The translations under genes were made by a program, and so were the position numbers. The notes beneath the pieces are model-generated. The model had not been told where the DNA came from. It saw only the letters and a list, made by a program, of their open reading frames with translations, and did no database searches. A DNA stretch of 64,000 nucleotides from Butyrivibrio sp. VCD2006. Lineage in GTDB: Bacteria > Bacillota > Clostridia > Lachnospirales > Lachnospiraceae. Positions 16,716-26,400 of this stretch are shown in pieces (positions within the stretch are counted from its first letter, which is position 1; the number at the start of each line of letters is the position of its first letter). The stretch covers positions 84,818 through 148,817 of the forward strand of contig NZ_AUIX01000016.1 in the NCBI RefSeq assembly GCF_000423925.1, in the 5' to 3' direction.

Positions 16716-18533
16716 TTAATTACCTTCGTCAAGCTTCAATACGCTCAGGAAGGCCTGCTGAGGAATCTCTACGCTACCAATCTGGCGCATCTTCTTTTTA
16801 CCTTCCTTCTGTTTCTCAAGAAGCTTTCTCTTACGGCTGATATCACCACCGTAGCACTTGGCAAGGACGTCCTTACGCATAGCCTTAACTGTCTCACGGG
16901 CAATGATCTTGCCGCCCACAGCTGCCTGAATCGGAATCTCAAAAAGGTGTCTCGGAATCTCACCCTTAAGCTTCTCGCACATCTTGCGGCCGCGCTCGTA
17001 TGCACCGTCCTTGTGAACGATGAATGAAAGCGCATCAACCTGCTCACGATTGATAAGGATATCAAGCTTAACAAGCTCAGAGCGCTCATATCCCTTTATC
17101 TCATAGTCAAAGGATGCATAGCCTCTAGATCTTGATTTAAGTGCATCAAAGAAGTCGTAAATGATCTCATTAAGCGGAAGCTCATACTTAAGAACCGCTC
17201 TTGTAGCCTCAATGTACTCAGTACTTATGTAGGTTCCACGTCTCTCCTGGCAAAGCTGCATGATTGAGCCAACATAGTCTGTGGTAACCATGATCTCACC
17301 GTTTACAATGGGCTCCTCCATGTATTCAATCTCTGAAGGATCCGGAAGGTTTGACGGATTGGTCAGCTCAAATACTGTTCCGTCAGTTTTATGAACCTTA
17401 TAGACAACACCGGGCGCGGTACTTACAAGGTCAAGATTATACTCTCTCTCAAGTCTCTCCTGGATTACCTCAAGGTGCAAAAGTCCAAGGAAGCCGGCTC
17501 TGAATCCGAATCCAAGAGCCTGTGATGTCTCGGGTTCATAGAAAAGAGAGGCATCATTAAGCTGCAATTTTTCAAGTGCATCACGAAGTTCCGGATATCT
17601 GGCGGTATCTGCAGGGTAAAGTCCGCAGTAAACCATGGGCATTACCTTCTTGTAGCCCGGAAGTGCCTCAGTACAGGGATTCTGCGCATCAGTAACTGTA
17701 TCACCGACACGTGCATCCTGAATATTCTTAATTGATGCTGTAAAGTATCCAACGCTTCCGGCTGAAAGCTCATCGCAGGGAATAAACTGTCCCGGGCCAA
17801 AATATCCTACTTCAACAACTTCCCATGATGCTCCTGATGCCATGCACTTAGCAAGCATGCCCTTTTTCAAAACACCTTCTCTTACGCGGACAAACACGAT
17901 AACTCCGCGGTATGAGTCATATACTGAATCAAAAATAAGAGCCTGAAGCGGCGCCGTAGGATCACCTGTAGGTGCCGGAATCTTTTTCACAACGGACTCA
18001 AGGACATCCTCTATACCGGTTCCAAGCTTAGCTGAAACAAGAGGTGCATCATGCGCTTCAATTCCGATTACATCCTCAATTTCTTCCTTGACCTCATCAG
18101 GTCTTGCACTGGGAAGGTCAATCTTGTTTATTACAGGGAAAACGTCAAGGTCATGGTCAAGAGCCAGATATACATTAGCAAGAGTCTGAGCCTCAACGCC
18201 CTGAGTAGCGTCAACTACAAGGATTGCTCCGTCACAGGCTGCAAGGCTTCTTGAGACCTCATAGCCGAAATCCACGTGACCGGGAGTATCTATCATGTTG
18301 AAAACGTACTCCTCACCGTCCTTAGCCTTATAGACCATACGAACAGCCTGAGATTTGATGGTGATTCCTCTCTCACGCTCTATGTCCATATTATCAAGGA
18401 CCTGATTCTGCATCTCACGACTTGTGAGAACACCGGTGGTCTCGATCATACGGTCAGCCAGTGTGGACTTACCGTGATCTATGTGCGCAACTATGCAAAA
18501 ATTTCTAATTTTACTCTGATCAAATTCTGCCAT
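16716..18533 (-). CDS. lepA: Elongation factor 4 (LepA)
   Basis: A 605-residue translational GTPase that back-translocates or rescues stalled ribosomes. G domain motifs [17 protein letters not shown] and NKIDLP are intact; domain II, the LepA-specific C-terminal domain (ending [18 protein letters not shown]) and the usual length confirm LepA over other EF-G relatives. The ATG at 18533 is chosen because TTGGAGTAAT precedes it and LepA proteins start near [11 protein letters not shown]; an ATG 48 bases upstream is less likely. Confidence 0.97.
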   Translation of the reverse strand: MAEFDQSKIRNFCIVAHIDHGKSTLADRMIETTGVLTSREMQNQVLDNMDIERERGITIKSQAVRMVYKAKDGEEYVFNMIDTPGHVDFGYEVSRSLAACDGAILVVDATQGVEAQTLANVYLALDHDLDVFPVINKIDLPSARPDEVKEEIEDVIGIEAHDAPLVSAKLGTGIEDVLESVVKKIPAPTGDPTAPLQALIFDSVYDSYRGVIVFVRVREGVLKKGMLAKCMASGASWEVVEVGYFGPGQFIPCDELSAGSVGYFTASIKNIQDARVGDTVTDAQNPCTEALPGYKKVMPMVYCGLYPADTARYPELRDALEKLQLNDASLFYEPETSQALGFGFRAGFLGLLHLEVIQERLEREYNLDLVSTAPGVVYKVHKTDGTVFELTNPSNLPDPSEIEYMEEPIVNGEIMVTTDYVGSIMQLCQERRGTYISTEYIEATRAVLKYELPLNEIIYDFFDALKSRSRGYASFDYEIKGYERSELVKLDILINREQVDALSFIVHKDGAYERGRKMCEKLKGEIPRHLFEIPIQAAVGGKIIARETVKAMRKDVLAKCYGGDISRKRKLLEKQKEGKKKMRQIGSVEIPQQAFLSVLKLDEGN

Positions 18534-18598
18534 ATTACTCCAAATTCTATAAATAATAATTTGCTCTAAAAAGTCTAACAAGTAATGATAACATAAAT

Positions 18599-18629
18599 CA
18601 GCTGCGGCGAAAACCTTTCGCCGCAGCTG
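18599..18629. other. GC-rich hairpin between the lipoprotein gene and lepA
   Basis: CAGCTGCGGCGAAA (18599-18612) pairs perfectly with 18616-18629 across a 3-base loop. No T-run follows on the minus strand, so it may be a weak terminator or an mRNA-stabilising stem rather than a full stop between the two genes. Confidence 0.6.
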
Positions 18630-18650
18630 CGTAGTATATAAATAATTTAT

Positions 18651-20261
18651 TTATGAAAGTGCCACACCATTTACATAAAGTGTATAGCCATTAGTGTTTA
18701 TACTTGATGCGTCGCCGTCAAAGGATGTGATATAAGTATCAGCTGTAAGAGTCCATGTACTGCTTTTATCTATAGATACTGACACGGTTCCAACCTCTGT
18801 AGAAACTGTTTCGCCCTTGGCATTAGTAATGTTTCCGTCAATTGTTCCTGTAAACTCTGAGCCATCTGTCAGATTAAGAGTAAGCTCAGAATCGCTTCCT
18901 ACAAGAATTGTACCTTCAAGTATCTGGGCACTGGCATTTAACGTAGCATTGTTTACATCTCCATTCCAACCATCAGCACAAACTGAAAGCAAAATATTGT
19001 CAGAATCCTTATTGACTATGCTTACACCATTCAAATTGATAATAGCCCTGGTATTTGTTACATGGAATACATGCCCGTTTTTGCTGGTAAGTGCTCCGCC
19101 ATTCATAGTGAAGACTGACGTACCACTGTCTGCATCTCCTGACATGGACTGATAGATCATAATTGTGTCATAAAAAGTTGCATTGCCGTTGGTATCAGTA
19201 TTATTGGCGGTCATATCGCAGTCATTTAAGGTAATTGAGTTAATTCCCTCAATGCACACGCCTTCTGAAAGATTTGATGTAAGAGTCGCATTGGATACAG
19301 TAATGTCAGCAGTAGAATAAATTGCAGGTGAACCAAGTCCATTTGTAGTATAGCTGCCGCCATCAACCGTTACTGTACCGCCTCCTCGGTCTGTTCTGAT
19401 TGCAGCCGAGGATCTTCCGCTGGTCTCAACAGTCAGATTTGAAGCTTCTGTAATACCGCCTCCGGTTGTCATGATTCCGCCGGAACCATCGCCTGTAGTG
19501 GTTATAGTAGTATCAGATATGATCACCTTTGTTCCATCACCCTCTGCACCGTTCTTACCACCGTTTCCGCCGTATGAGAAAACTCCGTTAGCTCCATCTG
19601 CATCTGAAGTAATTGTTCCACCTGTAATCGTTGTGGTGGATCCGTCCTTTACCAAAACAGCTGCATTAAGGCCGTAAAAATTACAGTTGTCTCCGCCGTC
19701 AGAATCACCGGTCTTAGTAACTGTGGCATCAGTTATGTTTACATCATCTGATGTGCTTATAATAAGTGCACTCTCATCTGCTGTGCTACTTTCGTAGGTT
19801 TCTCCGCTCTGAGAATCAGCACTTGTGATCTCTGTAGCTCCCTTGTACTCTATATCAGCACTGCTGCTTCCACCGCCAAATCCACCGCCTCCCTCAGGAG
19901 GATTCCCAGGAGCCTCTCCATCAGGCTTTTCACCAGGAGCACCATCAGGCTTCTCTCCGGGTGCACCATCAGGTGCCTCACCTTCAGGCTTCTCACCCGG
20001 AGCACCATCAGGCGCTTCGCCGTCCGGCTTCTCCGGAGGTGTCTCTCCATCAGTAGGTTCTCCCTCAGGCTTGTCTGTAGAAGCGTCACTTTCTGTTTCT
20101 TCGGCAGGAGCCTCGCTATCCTCAGGGGCAGCCTCCTCTGTAATTGTTGTAGCTTCACTATTTGAGGTTCCTGTAGTAGGCTGACTGCATGCTGTTACTG
20201 CTATGCACATCATTGTCATTATTGTTATAGGTAAAATTCTCTTTAATTCATTTCTTTTCAT
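18651..20261 (-). CDS. Secreted beta-helix lipoprotein with Pro/Gly/Glu stalk
   Basis: A 536-residue surface lipoprotein of unknown function. The signal peptide ends at a lipobox around VTACS (Cys 25). Residues about 40-130 form a low-complexity stalk built from EKPDGEAPDGAPG-type units (Gly/Pro/Glu/Asp/Lys), followed by GGGGFGGGSSS. The rest has short Thr/Ser/Gly/Asp repeats such as TTITGGTITSDADG and GGGTVTVDGGSYTTNG, typical of a right-handed parallel beta-helix. Such helices occur in adhesins and polysaccharide-binding or -cleaving proteins; no catalytic motif is seen. It sits between rpsT and lepA, genes that are close neighbours in other Firmicutes. Confidence 0.8.
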   Translation of the reverse strand: MKRNELKRILPITIMTMMCIAVTACSQPTTGTSNSEATTITEEAAPEDSEAPAEETESDASTDKPEGEPTDGETPPEKPDGEAPDGAPGEKPEGEAPDGAPGEKPDGAPGEKPDGEAPGNPPEGGGGFGGGSSSADIEYKGATEITSADSQSGETYESSTADESALIISTSDDVNITDATVTKTGDSDGGDNCNFYGLNAAVLVKDGSTTTITGGTITSDADGANGVFSYGGNGGKNGAEGDGTKVIISDTTITTTGDGSGGIMTTGGGITEASNLTVETSGRSSAAIRTDRGGGTVTVDGGSYTTNGLGSPAIYSTADITVSNATLTSNLSEGVCIEGINSITLNDCDMTANNTDTNGNATFYDTIMIYQSMSGDADSGTSVFTMNGGALTSKNGHVFHVTNTRAIINLNGVSIVNKDSDNILLSVCADGWNGDVNNATLNASAQILEGTILVGSDSELTLNLTDGSEFTGTIDGNITNAKGETVSTEVGTVSVSIDKSSTWTLTADTYITSFDGDASSINTNGYTLYVNGVALS

Positions 20262-20455
20262 TTCATAATCTCCTTGTTTGATGCCCGTTAAAGCGCATCC
20301 GTTTGCTTTATTTTAATGGGCATTATGAAGTGGAAACCTAAATTGAACTTAAAAAAATTTAAAGATTTATACAGTTCGCAGAAAGTTCACATTTTTCTAA
20401 CATTCATTTTCACAGTGATGCGTAACCGTCCCCATGACTCAAAAACAATAAAAAA

Positions 20456-20493
20456 AGAAGCTCAGCTATCGGTGAGAAGATAACTGAACCTCT
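20456..20493 (-). terminator. Terminator after rpsT
   Basis: On the minus strand AGAGGTTCAGTTATC (20479-20493) pairs with GATAGCTGAGCTTCT (20456-20470) with two mismatches, followed by TTTTTTT. The segment 20262-20455 shows no gene; AACCGTCCCCATGACTC at 20424-20440 faintly resembles the repeat at 2749. Confidence 0.85.
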
Positions 20494-20515
20494 TTTAAAA
20501 GTCTTAATATATAAA

Positions 20516-20779
20516 TTACTGAATCTTGTTAACAGCCTGAGCAAGACGAGAAACTTTTCTAGAAGCTGTGTTCTTCTTGAATACGCCCTTAGACTCAGCC
20601 TTGTCGATTGCTGATGTAGCAGCAAGGAGTGCCTTAGCAGCCTCGTCCTTGTTTCCAGCCTCGATAGCTGTTCTAACCTTCTTGATCTCTGTCTTTACAG
20701 CAGACTTGATAGCCTGATTTCTAGCAGCCTTTTTCTGATTTGTAAGAATTCTCTTCTTGGCAGATTTGATATTAGCCAT
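20516..20779 (-). CDS. rpsT: 30S ribosomal protein S20
   Basis: An 87-residue S20, which binds the 5' domain of 16S rRNA early in 30S assembly. It begins MANIKSAKKRILTNQKK and shows the conserved Lys/Arg/Ala helical bundle, e.g. KGVFKKNTASRKVSRLA. The ATG at 20779 is chosen because the family starts MAN(I/H)KSA and GGAGGAAATT lies before it; a frame-continuous ATG 12 bases upstream overlaps that site. Own promoter at 20881-20909 and terminator at 20456. Confidence 0.97.
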   Translation of the reverse strand: MANIKSAKKRILTNQKKAARNQAIKSAVKTEIKKVRTAIEAGNKDEAAKALLAATSAIDKAESKGVFKKNTASRKVSRLAQAVNKIQ

Positions 20780-20880
20780 AATTTCCTCCATATTGTTACT
20801 TAATTGAAATTTGATACGTTATCATAGGTAATATGGCTCTGAAACCGGACACGGACAGTCAATGCCACATACACCCAAAT

Positions 20881-20909
20881 ATTTTAGCTATTTCCTATTC
20901 CAATGTCAA
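20881..20909 (-). promoter_or_regulatory. Promoter of rpsT
   Basis: On the minus strand TTGACA (20904-20909), a 17-base spacer and TAAAAT (20881-20886) form a near-consensus sigma-A promoter. It leaves a leader of about 95 bases before the rpsT start. Confidence 0.75.
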
Positions 20910-20967
20910 GCCTTTTCTCAATCACAGCCATCATACATCAAACAAAGTTCTATAACCTTAATCTAAA

Positions 20968-21936
20968 TCAAACCTCCGGATTAGAAAAATCTATAACAGG
21001 ATTTTCAGGCTCCTTAACGTGCTCTATCTCCACAACATTAAGAAGAGGTCCAACGCCCTGATACTCGGGAACAAGTGCTTTTCTTACCTCAGCGGTAACC
21101 TTGATCCAATCCTTTTCCTTGAGCTCAGAAGCCTTGTCATATTCACATTTAAATCCAAGGAACTGCATATCCTCAGCGCAGCAGGTCATTGCCATTCTGC
21201 CGGGAACAAATGCATTGTCCGCCATATCGAAGGGCTTAGCCACCATAGCTGTAAATCTTACCTTTTTTCCATCATATCTGTCTACGTGCTCGAGAGCATC
21301 AAGATAGAACATTCCATAGCCAAAGTTATTGAGCTCAATGGGATCCTGGTTAAGGTCAAAGGGCAGGTCCTCATCAAGAGTCACATCTACCTCTCCGTTC
21401 ATATCCTCGAAGATGATGTCCGCCTTCTGGTTGATGGCTTTAACATTTCTCTTGTAAGTAGCGAGGTCCTCTATTCCGTCACATCTGTTGAACAGAATAA
21501 GCTCTGAGTTTCTGAGCTGCTCGGATAAAAGTGATTTCATGTTGGTGAAATAAAGCTCGAAGCTTGAAGCATCAATGATAGTGATCTGCTGCTCGAGTCT
21601 CCATGCCTTGGGAAGACGGAAATTCTTAAAATTCCACATTCCGTTATACTCGATAAGAACTCTTTCAGGATCATACTTAGCCTCAAGTGCCATCAGAGTT
21701 GCAGGTGTGAAATCCTCCTCATCCTCTATGGTCTCAAGTATTGTATTTGTTGCCTTTAAGAGTTTTTCGTCATACTCATTCTCGCCCTCTTCGCAAACAA
21801 TAAGAAGAGTCTCTCCCTTGGTCTTAAAGTATGGCTGTGCAAGCGTATACTTGAAGAAATCTGTCTTTCCACTGTCAAGGAATCCATTTATTACATAAAC
21901 CGGTTTCATTTTCTTTTCTCTTTTCCTTCCAAACAT
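20968..21936 (-). CDS. G3E-type GTPase fused to a DUF1980-like C-terminal domain
   Basis: A 322-residue protein. The N-terminal half is a CobW/G3E-like GTPase with Walker A GFLDSGKT and LIEYNGMW; the G4 motif is NRCD instead of NKxD, and the metal-binding CxCC motif is missing. The C-terminal half (about residues 205-310) has VPGRMAMTCCAEDMQFLGF and KEKDWIKVTAEVRK, resembling the YcgQ/TIGR03943 (DUF1980) domain that works with YcgR-type permeases and G3E proteins. This fusion and the next His-rich G3E gene point to metal handling, perhaps zinc. Starting ATG at 21936 (GGAG 11 bases upstream); ATG at 21909 is possible. Confidence 0.7.
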   Translation of the reverse strand: MFGRKREKKMKPVYVINGFLDSGKTDFFKYTLAQPYFKTKGETLLIVCEEGENEYDEKLLKATNTILETIEDEEDFTPATLMALEAKYDPERVLIEYNGMWNFKNFRLPKAWRLEQQITIIDASSFELYFTNMKSLLSEQLRNSELILFNRCDGIEDLATYKRNVKAINQKADIIFEDMNGEVDVTLDEDLPFDLNQDPIELNNFGYGMFYLDALEHVDRYDGKKVRFTAMVAKPFDMADNAFVPGRMAMTCCAEDMQFLGFKCEYDKASELKEKDWIKVTAEVRKALVPEYQGVGPLLNVVEIEHVKEPENPVIDFSNPEV

Positions 21937-21962
21937 AAATAAAGTAACTCCATACGCAATTA

Positions 21963-21992
21963 CCCCGCCAAGGTAAAAGCCTTAAAGCGGGG
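21963..21992. other. Hairpin between the two G3E GTPase genes
   Basis: CCCCGC (21963-21968) pairs with GCGGGG (21987-21992), with AAGG/CCTT pairing inside. There is no T-run on the minus strand. It may limit read-through from the His-rich G3E gene into the fused G3E gene. Confidence 0.5.
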
Positions 21993-22043
21993 AATTGATG
22001 ATAATTTAAGTAGGCGTCAAAAGTATTTGCCGTTTACTAAAAA

Positions 22044-23261
22044 TCAAAGCTTTCTGCGGAAAAGCTTCTCAAGATTATCCTGATTGAGCTCAGCACCGAT
22101 AACGCAGAACTTACCTGTAACATCAGCGGCACCATCTCTTATTGTAGGCTCTCCGGGAACATAATCGAACTCGATCCATCCGCCGTTCTCATCGGGAACC
22201 ATACCCTTAGCACGAAGAACAATACCGAAGGTCTCCTCTTCCTCAAGTCTTCCGAGCATAGCCTCAATCTCAGACTTGTTGTACTTAGCAGGAGTCTCCA
22301 TTCCCCAGCTTACAAAGATATCGTCAGCATCATGGTGATGATGGTCATGATGATGCTCATGCTCGTGATCATGCTCATCGTGGTCATGATGGTGCTCATG
22401 TTCGTGATCATGATCGTGTTCATCGTGGTCATGATGGTGCTCATGTTCATGATCATGATCGTGTTCATCGTGGTCGTGATGATGATGCTCATGCTCGTCG
22501 TGATCGTGGTCATGCTCATCATGGTCGTGATCATGCTTGTGAGCTCTGTAAACAGTTACACCTTCCTCATCTGTGAACTTCTCTGAGCCATGGTCATGGT
22601 GATGATGATGCTCCTCAGCCTTCTGTGCAAGCACTTCCTTAAGAAGCTCTGCCTCAAGGTCATGATTACCTTCAAATGTATCAAGCACTTCCTGACCGCT
22701 AAGCTGGTCAAGGGGTGTTGTGATGATAGTAGCCTTAGGATTGTGCTGACGGATAAGCTCTACAGCTGTCTCAATCTTGGCAGCATCAGCCTTATCTGTT
22801 CTTGTAAGAAGAATAGTGCCGGCATTTTCAATCTGATTTGTGAAAAACTCGCCGAAATTCTTGATATAAACCTTAGCCTTACTTACATCAACTACTGTAA
22901 CAGCGCTGTTCATTGTAAGGTCAGAGCTCTCATCAGCCACGTTCTGAATAGCTCTCATAACATCTGAAAGCTTACCTACACCTGAAGGCTCAATAAGAAT
23001 TCTCTCAGGTGCATATGTGTCCATAACTTCCTTGAGTGAAGTTCCGAAGTCTCCTACCAGTGAGCAGCAAATGCATCCTGAATTCATCTCTCTGATATCA
23101 ATGCCGGATTCCTTTAAGAATCCGCCATCAATACCGATCTCTCCAAATTCATTTTCAATAAGCACTGTCTTAGTGCCAGCAAGCGCCTCCTTAAGGAGTT
23201 TCTTTATAAGTGTCGTCTTCCCAGCTCCAAGGAAGCCTGAAATAATATCAATTTTTGTCAT
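22044..23261 (-). CDS. CobW/G3E family GTPase with long His-rich metal-binding loop
   Basis: A 405-residue G3E metallochaperone of the COG0523 group, which supplies zinc or another metal to client enzymes, often under metal limitation. It has Walker A GFLGAGKTT, the family metal motif GCICC, and the CobW C-terminal domain from about residue 320. Between about 215 and 320 lies a tract of alternating His, Asp and Glu (over 60 His, units like DHDHDEHEHHH), far longer than usual. Such tracts chelate zinc, nickel or cobalt. ATG at 23261 is preferred over GTG at 23270 because TGGAGTG is too close to the GTG. Confidence 0.9.
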   Translation of the reverse strand: MTKIDIISGFLGAGKTTLIKKLLKEALAGTKTVLIENEFGEIGIDGGFLKESGIDIREMNSGCICCSLVGDFGTSLKEVMDTYAPERILIEPSGVGKLSDVMRAIQNVADESSDLTMNSAVTVVDVSKAKVYIKNFGEFFTNQIENAGTILLTRTDKADAAKIETAVELIRQHNPKATIITTPLDQLSGQEVLDTFEGNHDLEAELLKEVLAQKAEEHHHHHDHGSEKFTDEEGVTVYRAHKHDHDHDEHDHDHDEHEHHHHDHDEHDHDHEHEHHHDHDEHDHDHEHEHHHDHDEHDHEHEHHHDHHHHDADDIFVSWGMETPAKYNKSEIEAMLGRLEEEETFGIVLRAKGMVPDENGGWIEFDYVPGEPTIRDGAADVTGKFCVIGAELNQDNLEKLFRRKL

Positions 23262-23400
23262 ATTAATCACACTCCATTCTATATAAATATGTACATCGTA
23301 TTTTACCGCCAGCCATAAAAGAATGTCAAGAAATCAGCGCTGCATGGGCTTTTTACTGTTAGCATCCGGTTACTATGAGCATCGTAAGGTTTAATCAGTA

Positions 23401-26400
23401 TCAGCCTTCGCTATTTACATCATTAGAAGAATCCTCCGGCACCTGCTCCTGCAAAGGCTGGTCCTCCTGTACCTGTTCCTCTGCATTCTGATCATCATTA
23501 GATTGTGCATCAGTCTGATCAACATCAGGTGTTTTTTCTTCAGTCTGGTTCACATCTTCCTGACTCTGCTCAGTATTGTTATTCTCCTGCGTATTCTCTT
23601 CAGGTTGATCCTGGCTCGTCTCCTCAGCGGCAGGAGCAGGCGTTTCCTGACCGGCGTTTTCCTGCTCACCTTCTACAGGCTGAGATTCCTGCGGCTGGTT
23701 TTCCTCTGCAGCATCATAATAATCCTCTTCACCCCAGTCATCTTCATTATAAGTTTCATCCTGGAATACATCAAAACTGAACAGCTCCTCATTAACTGTA
23801 ACGCCCTTAGATTTTGACATCATTGATGTATTAAGTGAGTTCAGCTTGGTTTTATTACTTTTTGTGAACACCTTTGGATAGGTTATTGTTGCTGTCATAA
23901 TATCCCCTTCTGAATATCCACATCCGGGAGCCCAGGCATCTACGGTCTTATCTGTTTTTACACAGCTAAGATATGGCTCTGTTCTTGTCACATAGCTTTT
24001 ACTCGCCGCCGCAACATTTATGTCCGTTGTTTCATGAGTATGATTTTTATCAGTAAAGCCTTCTTTACATACCATACATAAGTAATAAAAAGTTTGCTCA
24101 CCGGTTCTTGAATAATGAACACTTTCTCTAAATTCCGGTACATAAGTATATATTGCCTTTTGTGAATAGCAGGAATTAGTATGCTGATGATAGATAGGCT
24201 CTGTAAAGCAGCCGCCTTTTTGAGTTGACTTATCCTTTACCTGTTTTCCATTTACATCTTTATGATAATGATGTTCGTAAACCACATTTCCTGAATTAAT
24301 TACATGAGCAGGAATAAGCTTTACAGCCTCAATAAGTTCATCAAATGTTGCATCCTTATCGGCTTTATAGCCGCAAAGTTCGGACAGTATGGATGCCAGC
24401 TTTTTACGATTACTGTCCGAACATTGAAAAACCTGTTGCAGCTGTCCGGAAATTGAATCAATTTTGGCATCCGTTTCGTTCAGCTTTGTTCTGACTCCGC
24501 TAAGTTCTCCCTGTACAGTTCCGATCTTTTTGTCAACCGAAATGATTCTGGTATCCACGCCTCCAACCTTCTTGTCCACGCTACCAATCTTAGTATCCAC
24601 ACTGCCAATCTTAGTGTCCACACTGCCAATCTTAGTGTCCACATTACCAATCTTAGTGTCCACTGTTCCGATTTTCTTATCTACGTTGCCAACCTTGGTA
24701 TCTACAGTTCCAACCTTGCTATCTACTGTGCCGATTTTTTTGTCTACATTACCGATCTTGCCATCTACTGTTGTAACCTTACCATCAACTGTTGCGACCT
24801 TGTTATCTACTGTCGCAACCTTGCTGTCTACTGTGCCAACCTTCTTATCTACAGTACCGACTTTGCCGTCTACTGTTCCAATCTTTTTATCTACAGTTCC
24901 GATTTTGCCGTCTACTGTTGTAACCTTGCCATCTACGGCTGTGACCTTGTTATCCACTGTCGCAACCTTGCCATCTACGGCTGTGACCTTATTATCTACT
25001 GTCGCAACTTTGCCATCTACAGTAGAAACCTTGCTGTCTACTGTGCCGATTTTCTTTTCAACGTTGCTAATCCTGCCCTCGACTGTTCCGATTTTCTTGT
25101 CGACGCCGGTGACCTTACCGTCTACTGTACCTATTTTTCCATCAACATTCGTCAGCTTTCCATCAACGTTTCCGACCTTCTTATCGACTGTTCCAACCTT
25201 GTCATCAACATTTTTGATCTGTCCGATTACAGTTCCAATCTGAGTTTTGACAGAATCAATCAGATCTTCTACGGAATCAATATGATCATCTACCGAATCA
25301 ACCTTATCCTTTACAGAATTAACCTGACCTTTTACAGTATCGACCTTTCCGCTCACAGAACCAACATGCTCATCTACTGTACCTACATTCCCCTGTACGG
25401 ATTCAATCTGATCTCCTACGGATTCCACCTGGTCACCTACGGATTCCACCCTGTCTCCTACAGAGTCTACCTTGCCATCTACAGCAGATACTTTTCCATC
25501 TACTGTTTCAACCTTACCATTTACTATGGATACCTTTCCATCTACAGAATCTACTTTGCCGTCTACGTCAGTCACCTTTCCGTTTACAGTATCAACCTTT
25601 CCATCTACAGCAGCCACCTTTCCGTCTACGGAATCAACCTTTCCATCTACAGCAGCCACCTTTCCGTCTACGGAATCAACCTTTCCATCTACAGCAGCCA
25701 CCTTTCCGTCTACGGAATCAACCTTTCCATCTACAGCAGCCACCTTTCCGTCTACGGAATCAACCTTTCCATCTACGGAGTCTACTTTTCCATCTACAGA
25801 GTCAACTTTTCCATCTACTGTGTCAACCTTGCTGTCTACTGTAGCTACTTTTCCATCTACGGAATCAACCTTACCATCTACGGAGTCTACTTTTCCGTCT
25901 ACGGTATCGACTTTACCAGTTACAGAGTCGACCTTGCCGTCTACAGAATCAATCTTGCCATCTACCGTAGCTACCTTTCCATCTACGTTAGCAACCTTGC
26001 CTTCCACAGAATCCACCTGATCGCCTACTGAATTTACCTGATCGCCTACTAAATTCACCCGGTTTTCTACAGAGTCAACTTTATCACCTACAGATGACAC
26101 TCGATCATTTGTCATTTCAACCTGGCCCTGCACTGACTCAACCTTTCCGTTGACAGTTTCGATGTCCTTATCCAGAGATTCAACCTGTCCCTGTACAGAC
26201 TCAAGCTGTCCCTGCACTACTCCGACCTGGCCCTGTACATTTCCGACAGTGTTTCCTATGCTTTCAACACCGCCTTTAACAGTTCCTACTTCAGTGCCGA
26301 TTGTATCGAGCTTATTGTCGGTATGCTCCTGGCTGCTACGAATGCCATCGATTTCTTTCTCAACATCACTGACACTATCAGCTACCTTACCGACCTTATC

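Noticed and set aside
20424..20440. AACCGTCCCCATGACTC as a second copy of the inverted repeat at 2749
   Set aside because: The match is limited to about ten bases and has no inverted partner.
22310..22586. Met/Thr- and Val/Met-rich frames in the His-rich region
   Set aside because: Shadows of the His/Asp codon repeats of the G3E GTPase gene.
24464..26031. Long plus-strand frames with Thr/Pro/Ser or Tyr/Ile repeats
   Set aside because: They are mirror frames of the VDGKV repeats on the other strand; a repeat with a length divisible by three leaves all frames open.
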